The notes beneath the pieces were generated by a model. The model saw nothing but the letters and a program-made list of their open reading frames with translations. It was not told where the DNA came from and did no database searches. A program made the translations under genes and the position numbers. Of a DNA stretch of 64,000 bases, positions 36,304 through 43,452 are shown one piece after another (positions within the stretch are counted from its first letter, which is position 1; every line of letters starts with the position of its first letter). The stretch is from Sinorhizobium fredii USDA 257 (GTDB taxonomy: Bacteria > Pseudomonadota > Alphaproteobacteria > Rhizobiales > Rhizobiaceae): NCBI RefSeq assembly GCF_000265205.3, contig NC_018000.1:4712001-4776000 (forward strand). Direction: 5' to 3'.

Positions 36304-37731
36304 ATGGACACCCAACTCCTGATCGGATCGCGCTTCGAGGCGGGAACCGAGGCCGAAGAGCACATCCTGAACCCGCGTACCGGCGCCAGGATCATCGATC
36401 TCGCCGAAGCCTCCCATGCACAGATCGACGCCGCCGTCGACGCGGCAGAGCGCGGTTTCGTCACCTGGTCTGAGACGACGCCCGCCGAACGCTCGAGCCA
36501 TCTCCTGAAGATCGCCGATGCGATCGAGAAAAACGCCGACGACTTCGCCGCGCTGGAAGCCTTGAACTGCGGTAAGCCGATCAATGCGGTGAAGAACGAC
36601 GAACTCCCGGCGATCATCGATTGCTGGCGTTTCTTCGCCGGCGCAGTCCGCAACCTGCATGGGCCGGCGGCGGGCGAGTATCTGCCGGGCCACACCTCGA
36701 TGATCCGCCGCGACCCGATCGGCATCGTCGGCTCGATCGCGCCGTGGAACTATCCGTTGATGATGATGGCCTGGAAGCTGGCACCAGCGATCGCCGGCGG
36801 CAACACGGTGGTCTTCAAGCCATCGGAGCAGACGCCGCTCACGGCCCTGAAGCTCGCGCGGCTTTTGGCCGACATTCTCCCAGAAGGAGTCGTCAACGTC
36901 ATCGCCGGCCGCGGCGAAACGGTCGGCAATGCGCTGATCAACCATCCCAAGGTCTCGATGGTGTCGATCACCGGCGATATCGCCACCGGCAAGAAGGTGC
37001 TTACCGCCGCCGCCAAGACGGTCAAGCGCACCCACCTCGAACTCGGCGGCAAGGCGCCGGTCATCGTCTATGACGACGCCGATCTCGAGGCGGTCGTCAA
37101 CGGCATCCGCACCTTCGGCTATTACAATGCCGGCCAGGACTGCACCGCCGCCTGCCGCATCTATGCGGAGTCCGGCATCTACGAGAAGCTCGTCGCCGAC
37201 CTCACTGCCGCCGTCTCGACGATCCGCTACAATCTCGACGACGATACCGAGAATGAGATCGGGCCGCTGATCTCCAGGCGCCAGCGCGATCGCGTCGGCA
37301 GCTTCGTCGAGCGCGCCGCAGACCAGAAGCATATCGAGATCACCACCGGCGGCCGCACGGGCAGCGCCGAGGGCTTCTTCTTCCAGCCGACGGTCGTCGC
37401 CGGCGCGACGCAGGAGGACGAGATCGTCCGCCGCGAGGTTTTTGGGCCGGTCGTTTCGATCACCCGCTTCACCGGCAAGGACGACGTGATCGGCTGGGCG
37501 AACGACAGCGACTACGGCCTGGCTTCCTCCGTCTGGACCAAGGACATCAGCAGGGCCATGAAGGCGGCCTCCCGCCTGCAATATGGCTGCACCTGGATCA
37601 ACACCCATTTCATGCTGACCAATGAAATGCCGCACGGCGGGGTCAAACAATCCGGCTACGGCAAGGACATGTCGGTCTATGCGCTGGAGGATTACACCGC
37701 GGTCCGCCACATCATGATCAATCACGGCTGA
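36304..37731 (+). CDS. patD: Gamma-aminobutyraldehyde dehydrogenase (PatD/YdcW)
   Basis: 475 residues; NAD-dependent oxidation of 4-aminobutanal to GABA, the step after putrescine transamination. N149 lies in APWNYP, the general base E246 in LELGGKAP and the nucleophile C280 in [11 protein letters not shown], matching E. coli YdcW numbering as recalled. Linkage to a YdcSTUV-like importer supports the role; a betaine-aldehyde dehydrogenase label is the main alternative. GGAGAACAG precedes the ATG at 36304. A strong terminator follows. Confidence 0.88.
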   Translation: MDTQLLIGSRFEAGTEAEEHILNPRTGARIIDLAEASHAQIDAAVDAAERGFVTWSETTPAERSSHLLKIADAIEKNADDFAALEALNCGKPINAVKNDELPAIIDCWRFFAGAVRNLHGPAAGEYLPGHTSMIRRDPIGIVGSIAPWNYPLMMMAWKLAPAIAGGNTVVFKPSEQTPLTALKLARLLADILPEGVVNVIAGRGETVGNALINHPKVSMVSITGDIATGKKVLTAAAKTVKRTHLELGGKAPVIVYDDADLEAVVNGIRTFGYYNAGQDCTAACRIYAESGIYEKLVADLTAAVSTIRYNLDDDTENEIGPLISRRQRDRVGSFVERAADQKHIEITTGGRTGSAEGFFFQPTVVAGATQEDEIVRREVFGPVVSITRFTGKDDVIGWANDSDYGLASSVWTKDISRAMKAASRLQYGCTWINTHFMLTNEMPHGGVKQSGYGKDMSVYALEDYTAVRHIMINHG

Positions 37732-37782
37732 GGCAGCGTTTTTGCTTGCCCGTTTCCGGTGCCGGCAGCCTGGCAATCGATC

Positions 37783-37820
37783 GCCCGCCGCCGGCCATTC
37801 CCCGGCGGCGGGCACTTTTC
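37783..37820 (+). terminator. Rho-independent terminator of the putrescine operon
   Basis: A 12-bp perfect stem GCCCGCCGCCGG / CCGGCGGCGGGC with a 7-nt loop, then ACTTTTCATT, about 50 bp past the patD stop. Confidence 0.85.
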
Positions 37821-37945
37821 ATTCACATGAGCCAATACCAGCAGTAGCGCTGTTGCCACGCGCGCAGCGTGTTGTTGCACATTTCCCACGAGTGCCTAAA
37901 CATGAGCGCCATGATCATAAAATCTTGTTGCGCATGCAATAATCA

Positions 37946-37960
37946 TGAGTGAATAACTCA
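37946..37960. promoter_or_regulatory. Iron-responsive box (RirA/IRO-type) upstream of fhuF
   Basis: TGAGTGAATAACTCA matches the rhizobial IRO pattern TGA-N9-TCA and sits in a wider palindrome ATGAGT / ACTCAT. It lies about 125 bp before fhuF, the only gene downstream, so iron-dependent repression by RirA is expected. The rest of the gap 37821-38085 holds no gene; AT-rich sequence around 37905-37965 is the probable promoter. Confidence 0.6.
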
Positions 37961-38085
37961 TCTTAAAGCTCATCGTTCAGAAAGCTGCAATCGCAATGCC
38001 CAGCCAAACCATCCGCCACTGCTTCGACCGGCGCGACGCTATTCGCCGCAGCATCATCGGTTCACAGCGCTTCAACGGGTGACGC

Positions 38086-38841
38086 GTGGCGACCGGAAGC
38101 CCCATCAGCGTGACGGACGCCGCAGGACCGAGAGGCTTGTCGGCGGCGTTTGCCGGTCCGCATGCCTGGTGCAACGAAAAGATGCTGTTGTCGTCCGATC
38201 TTGTCGACAGCATGCCGCTGGCCGAGTTCTTCGCCTCCGGCGCCTTCGACCGGGCGCTTTCGACCTATGCGGCAACATTCGGCGATAGCGATCGCCGGGC
38301 GGTCGCTTCCATGTGGTCGCTCTTCTACTTGTCGAGCCTTACCATTCCCTATGTCGTCGCCTGGGCGCTGGAACGCCAGGTGTTGCCCGTTGCTTTCGAC
38401 GAGATGACGGTGGCGCTTTCGGCCGACGGCTTGCCTCGTGCCCTCGGAGTCCCGGCGCCCGGCGAATGGAGCGACGGGGATGGGCAGGAGATTTTCTCCG
38501 CCCTTCGCCCCCTGATGGACGAACACCTCGCCAAGATCATTGGCCATCTCAAGGCGGTAGGCGGCATTGCGCCGAAACTCGCCTGGAACAATGCCGCCGT
38601 CTATATCGACTACGCGCTCAGGACAGCCGGAACGGAGCCCCTGAACGATGAGGCCGATGCAATGACCAGTTTGCGTCTGATGCCGAACGGGATGCCCAAC
38701 CCCTTCTTCGACTGCCTGCGCCACGAGGAAGAGGACGGCGCGCGCGTCTGCCGGCGCAAGATCTGCTGCCTGCGATACCTCCTTCCCGGCATCCCGAGCT
38801 GCGGCAGCCTCTGCGCACTTCCGAGCCAAAGGAACCAATAG
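38086..38841 (+). CDS. fhuF: Ferric-siderophore reductase FhuF
   Basis: 251 residues. An FhuF-type reductase domain (MWSLFYLSSLTIPYVVAWAL, LAWNNAAVYIDYAL) ends in a cysteine motif for a [2Fe-2S] centre: C227-C228-x10-C239-x3-C243. E. coli FhuF has x2 between the last cysteines. It reduces ferric hydroxamate siderophores in the cytoplasm to release iron. The GTG at 38086 is the likely start, without a clear ribosome site. The stop is 1 bp before the next gene, which encodes a siderophore-binding protein. Confidence 0.88.
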   Translation: MATGSPISVTDAAGPRGLSAAFAGPHAWCNEKMLLSSDLVDSMPLAEFFASGAFDRALSTYAATFGDSDRRAVASMWSLFYLSSLTIPYVVAWALERQVLPVAFDEMTVALSADGLPRALGVPAPGEWSDGDGQEIFSALRPLMDEHLAKIIGHLKAVGGIAPKLAWNNAAVYIDYALRTAGTEPLNDEADAMTSLRLMPNGMPNPFFDCLRHEEEDGARVCRRKICCLRYLLPGIPSCGSLCALPSQRNQ

Positions 38842-38842
38842 C

Positions 38843-39976
38843 GTGTCCCTCGTTCGTCAGACCTCCTCGGCCGTCGTTGGAGCCGCCGTATTGCTGTCGA
38901 TCACTCTGTTGGCGTTTGCAGCCCGGGCGGAAACGCAGTGGCCGATGACGATCACCGACTCGGCAGGACGCCAGGTCACGATCGCGTCGCGTCCCCAGGC
39001 GGTTCTGCTTGGCACCGGTTTCAATCTCGTCGCGCTGTCGCTCGTCCTTCCGGATCCGGTGAGCGTGCTTGCCGGCTGGTCCGGCGACATGAAGGGCGAC
39101 AATCCGGAGATTTACGAAAGCTTCCGACGCAAATTCCCGAGACTTGCCGAGGTGCCGTTGATCGACGACGGCAGCGGACCGGGCCTTTCCTTCGAGACGA
39201 TCCTGACGCTCAAGGCCGATCTCGCGCTCCTCGCCAATTGGCAAGCGGATACGGAGGCCGGCCAGCGCGCTATCGACTATCTCTCGGGGATCGGCGTCCC
39301 GGTGGTCGTCGTGAACTTCAACGACGACGTCCTGAAGCGCACGCCCGACACCATGCGCCTGCTCGGCAAGATATTCGAGCGCGAGGAGAAGGCGGAGGAA
39401 TTCGCTCGCTTCTATGAGGAACGCCTTGCCCGTATCCGCGACCGGGTTGCCAAGCATCCAGGTCCCGGGCCAACTGTGCTGATGGAGGCCTTCCCCGGTG
39501 CGGAACGCTGCTGTTGGGCCTTTGGCATCGGCGGTCTCGGTGAATTCATCAGCCTGACCGGCAGCCGCAACATCGCTGAAGGCAAGCTGCCCCGGCCGGG
39601 CGGCATGATGAACGCGGAAGCCGTCATGGCCGCGGACCCCGATGTCTATATCGCCACCTCGTCGCCGGGCGGCAAGTATAGCGGGGTTTCCATCGGCCCC
39701 GGCGTCAGTGCCGAAGAGGCCGAGCAGACATTGGCCAAGGCAGTCTACGCGCCCGTAATGGCGAGCATCGCAGCGGTGCGCAACGGTCGCGTCCACGGTC
39801 TTTGGAACTTCTTCAACGCCATCCCGTTGAACATCGTCGCGGCGGAAGCCTTCGCCGCCTGGCTGCGGCCGGACCTCTTTCCCGATGTCGATCCGGCCAG
39901 GACCCTGGCCGAAATCAACGAACGCTTCGCAGCCGTTCCCTTCGAGGGCGCCTATTGGATTAGCCTGAGGAAATGA
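38843..39976 (+). CDS. fhuP: Siderophore periplasmic binding protein (FhuP-like)
   Basis: 377 residues with a signal peptide (AAVLLSITLLAFAARAE, cleavage near 30) and a TroA/FhuD-type class III binding fold: ITDSAGRQVTIASRPQAVLLG, DLALLANWQ, MNAEAVMAADPDVYIATS. Paired with fhuF, it resembles S. meliloti FhuP, which delivers hydroxamate siderophores to a shared haem/siderophore permease encoded elsewhere; no permease or ATPase is present here. GTG start with AAAGGAA upstream. Confidence 0.85.
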   Translation: MSLVRQTSSAVVGAAVLLSITLLAFAARAETQWPMTITDSAGRQVTIASRPQAVLLGTGFNLVALSLVLPDPVSVLAGWSGDMKGDNPEIYESFRRKFPRLAEVPLIDDGSGPGLSFETILTLKADLALLANWQADTEAGQRAIDYLSGIGVPVVVVNFNDDVLKRTPDTMRLLGKIFEREEKAEEFARFYEERLARIRDRVAKHPGPGPTVLMEAFPGAERCCWAFGIGGLGEFISLTGSRNIAEGKLPRPGGMMNAEAVMAADPDVYIATSSPGGKYSGVSIGPGVSAEEAEQTLAKAVYAPVMASIAAVRNGRVHGLWNFFNAIPLNIVAAEAFAAWLRPDLFPDVDPARTLAEINERFAAVPFEGAYWISLRK

Positions 39977-40073
39977 ACTTCGCCGAAGGCGAGTGAGAGC
40001 CCTGTCGCATTGATTTCCGCATACTGCGGCGGCAATTGCCAGCTTTGCGCGAACCCATATAGGATTCCGCCAC

Positions 40074-40173
40074 TGCATGAACTCAGATCGGTATCGATTT
40101 AGGGGAAAAATCATGCAGTAATTCAAAGCGCTACAGCGACCTTGCGCGTCCTGTCGGAGGCGCGGCGCTGTAG
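40074..40173 (-). repeat. RIME-like element (second copy)
   Basis: Two palindromes, TGCATGA..TCATGCA (40074-40117), with an inner CGGTATCG-type symmetry, and CTACAGCG..CGCTGTAG (40131-40173). It is the inverted counterpart of the copy at 12873-12959. Its last bases abut the AGGAGG ribosome site of the next gene. Confidence 0.8.
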
Positions 40174-40183
40174 GAGGATCTTT

Positions 40184-40702
40184 ATGCTGTGGGTGATTGC
40201 GCTACTGCTTGGCTTAACGATCGTATATCTCGCGGCCCGCTATGGTCGCTTTCGCAGCTGGGTGGAGCCGGCCCTTTCCATTGCGGTCGCCGTGGGCCTC
40301 GCCGCCGCCTTTCTGATCTGGCTGAGCGAAAGCACCCCCGAGCCGCCTGAACCCGCACCCTCCCCGATGCCGGCCGGGCTCGCCGCTTCCGACATCGAGC
40401 TCGAGAATCTGACCTTCGAACGCAACCAGTCGGAACGCAGCTATCGCCTCCGTGGAACCGCCAGAAACACTTCCGCACTCACGCTCGAATATATCCGGCT
40501 GACCGTCACGCTTGAGGATTGCCCGGAAGCCGGTTGCAAGCCGATCGGCGACGACACGGCGCTCGTGCTCGTACGCATCCCGGGTGGTGAGACACGTCCC
40601 TTCGAGACATTTCTCACTTTCCCGTTCCGTCCGGACGAAGCGCCGAGGGCGCCCAAATGGAGCTACCGGATCGTGGAGGCGAAGGGCGCAACGGCCCGAT
40701 GA
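40184..40702 (+). CDS. Membrane-anchored protein of unknown function
   Basis: 172 residues. Two N-terminal hydrophobic helices (about 1-19 and 26-46) precede a Pro-rich linker (TPEPPEPAPSPMP) and a C-terminal beta-rich region (YRLRGTARNTSALTLEYIRLTVTLEDCPEAGCKPIGDD) with a pair of cysteines, resembling FxLYD-type extracytoplasmic domains. Topology suggests an inner-membrane protein with a periplasmic domain. The AGGAGG 7 nt before the ATG at 40184 is ideal and starts right at the edge of the RIME element. Confidence 0.75.
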   Translation: MLWVIALLLGLTIVYLAARYGRFRSWVEPALSIAVAVGLAAAFLIWLSESTPEPPEPAPSPMPAGLAASDIELENLTFERNQSERSYRLRGTARNTSALTLEYIRLTVTLEDCPEAGCKPIGDDTALVLVRIPGGETRPFETFLTFPFRPDEAPRAPKWSYRIVEAKGATAR

Positions 40703-41287
40703 TTACGCCGCCTTCGCCCTGCCGAGCGCTGTCAGCAATTCCTCTGTGGTCACCACCTCGGCAAAATCGGCTCTGAGCGTCGCTACATGCGCGCGGTGGA
40801 TGTCCCGCGCTCCGATCACGCTGCCCGCGCCATCCGCCAAATCGAAGCAATCGCAGGCATCCTCCACAAGGAGGGCGCGATAGCCCAGATTGGCGGCGAC
40901 CCGCACCGACGTCGAGACACACATATCTGTCGAGATGCCGAACATCACAACAGTGTCGGTTGCGAGGCGGCGGAGCCTGAGGTCGAGATCCGTGCCTATG
41001 AAGGCGGCGTTCACGCTCTTGGTGACGAGAGGCTCCTGTCCCACGGGACCAAAGCCGGGACGAAAGGCGTTGCCCGGATGCCCCTGTTGCAATGTCGAGC
41101 CCTCCTTGACGCTATCGTGCCGCACATGAATGATCGGCCGCCTCGCCTCGCGCCAGGCGTCGAGCAGTGCCAGACCATTTTCATCGACGCGTTCGTTCCA
41201 GCGGGGCGGCCACGGCGCAGCATCAAAGGCGCGCTGCATGTCGATAGGGATCAGGACGGTATTTTCGGGCAGTTTCAAGCTGTTCAT
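40703..41287 (-). CDS. Cysteine hydrolase (isochorismatase-like family)
   Basis: 194 residues with the triad D16 (PIDMQRAF), a Lys in VTKSVNAAF and the nucleophile Cys in GISTDMCVSTSVR. The family hydrolyses amides or enol ethers such as nicotinamide and ureidoacrylate; the substrate here is not evident. It is divergent from an AsnC/Lrp regulator and ends immediately against the convergent membrane-protein gene. Confidence 0.85.
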   Translation of the reverse strand: MNSLKLPENTVLIPIDMQRAFDAAPWPPRWNERVDENGLALLDAWREARRPIIHVRHDSVKEGSTLQQGHPGNAFRPGFGPVGQEPLVTKSVNAAFIGTDLDLRLRRLATDTVVMFGISTDMCVSTSVRVAANLGYRALLVEDACDCFDLADGAGSVIGARDIHRAHVATLRADFAEVVTTEELLTALGRAKAA

Positions 41288-41362
41288 GACGTGGGCTCCT
41301 TCGTTGTGCGAAGAACCTAACTTCCCTATCGTCCGGTTTCATTGAGCATGATGCCGTGTTGG

Positions 41363-41378
41363 CCGGACATTCGTCCGG
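41363..41378. promoter_or_regulatory. Palindrome between cysteine hydrolase and AsnC regulator
   Basis: CCGGACATTCGTCCGG is a perfect 6-bp inverted repeat with a 4-bp centre; a further GTCCGG lies at 41331. If the regulator starts at 41402 this is a divergent operator, likely bound by the Lrp-type protein. Confidence 0.4.
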
Positions 41379-41401
41379 CGAACGCGGCCGAGGACGACGA
41401 A

Positions 41402-41845
41402 TTGACCGAACTCGACGAGAAAGACCGCCTGCTGCTTGCGGCATTGCGCAGGGACTCGCGCCAGAGCCTGGTGGCGCTTGCCCGCCATGCCGGGCTGTCG
41501 CGCAGCGCGACGCATGAACGGCTGCGGCGGCTCGAAACCAAGGGCACGATCGCCGGCTATACGATCCGGCTGGGGGCCGAGGAGAAGGCCCCGGTCGTGC
41601 GCGCCCTCGTCGCCGTCGCCTTCCAACCAGGCAAGAATTGCGACCATGTCGTGCCGCACCTTTCCGGCATGCCGAACGTCGTCAGTTGCTGGTCGGTCGC
41701 CGGGGCGACGGACTTGATGCTGCTCGTCGAATGCGACTCGAATGGCGATCTGGACACGATCCGGCGGCAGATCGCCACCATTCCGGGTGTCGCTACCGTC
41801 CATACACAGGTGACGCTTAGAACGCACTTCGACCGGCGCGGCTGA
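41402..41845 (+). CDS. Lrp/AsnC-family transcriptional regulator
   Basis: 147 residues from a TTG at 41402: ELDEKDRLLLAALRRDSRQSLVALARHAGLSRSATHERLRRLE is the HTH and the rest a RAM effector domain (VVSCWSVAGATDLMLLVECDS). GAGG lies 9 nt before this TTG and the family normally starts 2-10 residues before LDE. An ATG at 41348 adds 18 non-conserved residues and would put the palindrome inside the gene. It likely regulates the divergent cysteine hydrolase. Confidence 0.82.
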   Translation: MTELDEKDRLLLAALRRDSRQSLVALARHAGLSRSATHERLRRLETKGTIAGYTIRLGAEEKAPVVRALVAVAFQPGKNCDHVVPHLSGMPNVVSCWSVAGATDLMLLVECDSNGDLDTIRRQIATIPGVATVHTQVTLRTHFDRRG

Positions 41846-41863
41846 CCAGGCAGCTCTGTCGGG

Positions 41864-43402
41864 TCAGCAATAGATCTTGAACCTTTCCCGGATGGCCCGG
41901 TCGATTTCCGGCGCAATGACCGACGGCGCGACCTCGGCGAGAATGCGGTTCTTCCTCTCGATCGCGCGCGCCACCAAATCCGGTCGGCCGATCTCCACCC
42001 ATTCCTTCGGGCTCGTGCGGTCGGCTACCGCCGGATAGATGTACTCGGTCTGCATCAGCCCAAGCGTCTGCGGGTGACCGAGATAGTGGCCCGGACCGTC
42101 GAGGCAGACGGAGCGCATGGTTTCGAGCGAGACCGAATCCTCGGTCACGTCGATGCCGCGGATGCAGCGCTGTACCTGGCCGAGCAGGTCGTCGCCGAGC
42201 ACCAGCGATTCCAGGCAGAAGCCGAGGAGCGAGGCGTGCATGCCGACCGCCTCATAGACCATGTTGAGACCCGAGAGCCCTGCCATGACGTTGGAGATCG
42301 CCTGTTCCCAACCCGCCTGCATGTCGGGAAGCTTCGCATCGGCGATGCCGGCAGCCGCACCGCCTGGCAGGCGGTAGAACTGGTGCATCTGCGCGCAACC
42401 GGCCGTCAGCAGCGCCTGCTCGCCGGAACCGCCGGACATCGCCCCGGTCCTCAGATCCGAAACGAAGGGCCAGGTGCCGAAGATGGCCGGATGGCCGGGC
42501 GACATAGCGTTGACATAGACCACCCCAGCCAGGCATTCGGCCACCGCCTGCACAATCGCCGTTGCAAGCGGCGCCGGCGCGGTCGCCCCCGCCTGCCCGG
42601 CCGATAGCAGCAGGATCGGCATGCCGCCGCGGATGCACTTCTCCATGGTGATGCAGCTCTCTTCCGCAAACTTCATCGGCGGTACGACGAAGCAGTTGGA
42701 ATTCGAGACGAAGGGCCGCGCGCGCCACTTGTCCTCGCCGCCGGCGATCATGTGGATGAGGTCGAAGCAACCCTCCACATGCGACGGATCGGAAAAGCTG
42801 GTGCCGACATGCTTCGTCGTACCGGCACAGCAGGCGTAAAGCGTATTGATGTCCATCAGGAAATTGTCGGGAACGTCCCGGCAGACCATCGCGCGCTGGA
42901 AGAAATGCACGTTGTCGAGATGGTGGACGAGTTGTGCGGCGTTCAAGAGGTCCTTCGCAGTCGACTCGCGATATTCGCGCTTCTCGACGTCGACCACATG
43001 CACAGCGGCGCCGGCCGTGCCGTAATAGACGCGGGTGCCCTCGAGTTCGAGATCCTGTTTCGAATCGCGGGCATAAAGGGTGATGTCGCGCGCGGCGATC
43101 GCCAGCATGTCTTCAACCAGCGCCCGCGGGAACCGGATGCGCCCGTCGTCGCCGAGGATGGCGCCGGCGCCGGTCATGATCTCGACGCCGGACTTCGGCG
43201 CATTGGCAAGGCCGATCTGCTCCAACGCATCGAGCGCCGCCTCGTGGATGCACCTGACACCGGCATCGGTCAGCGGCCTGTACTGGCCGCCGGACAGGCC
43301 CGGTCGGACCGGCCGGATGTTTTCGGCAAGCGGCGCGGAACGAAGCGCCACGCGCGCCGCTCGTCCCCCGGATCGTCTCGAAACCGCAATCTCAGCCATC
43401 AT
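41864..43402 (-). CDS. Trimethylamine methyltransferase (MttB) family protein, non-pyrrolysine
   Basis: 512 residues of the MttB superfamily: YRPLTDAGVRCIHEAALDALEQIGLANA at the start, then DITLYARDSKQDLELEG, FFQRAMVCRDVP and a C-terminal EWVEIGRPDLVARAIERKNRILAE. No in-frame amber codon is present, so it belongs to the non-pyrrolysine branch typified by glycine-betaine methyltransferase MtgB. Such enzymes pass a methyl group from a quaternary or tertiary amine to a corrinoid protein; no corrinoid gene is adjacent. Two ATG codons (43402, 43399) follow GGGAG. It is downstream of two flavin/GcvT oxidases. Confidence 0.85.
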   Translation of the reverse strand: MMAEIAVSRRSGGRAARVALRSAPLAENIRPVRPGLSGGQYRPLTDAGVRCIHEAALDALEQIGLANAPKSGVEIMTGAGAILGDDGRIRFPRALVEDMLAIAARDITLYARDSKQDLELEGTRVYYGTAGAAVHVVDVEKREYRESTAKDLLNAAQLVHHLDNVHFFQRAMVCRDVPDNFLMDINTLYACCAGTTKHVGTSFSDPSHVEGCFDLIHMIAGGEDKWRARPFVSNSNCFVVPPMKFAEESCITMEKCIRGGMPILLLSAGQAGATAPAPLATAIVQAVAECLAGVVYVNAMSPGHPAIFGTWPFVSDLRTGAMSGGSGEQALLTAGCAQMHQFYRLPGGAAAGIADAKLPDMQAGWEQAISNVMAGLSGLNMVYEAVGMHASLLGFCLESLVLGDDLLGQVQRCIRGIDVTEDSVSLETMRSVCLDGPGHYLGHPQTLGLMQTEYIYPAVADRTSPKEWVEIGRPDLVARAIERKNRILAEVAPSVIAPEIDRAIRERFKIYC

Positions 43403-43452
43403 TCCATCTCCCAATGGCACTGTCGTTTTTCGCGTCGTTCATCCGAACACGC

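Noticed and set aside
41864..43402. A pyrrolysine (in-frame amber) MttB gene
   Set aside because: No in-frame TAG occurs within the reading frame; it is a non-pyrrolysine homologue.
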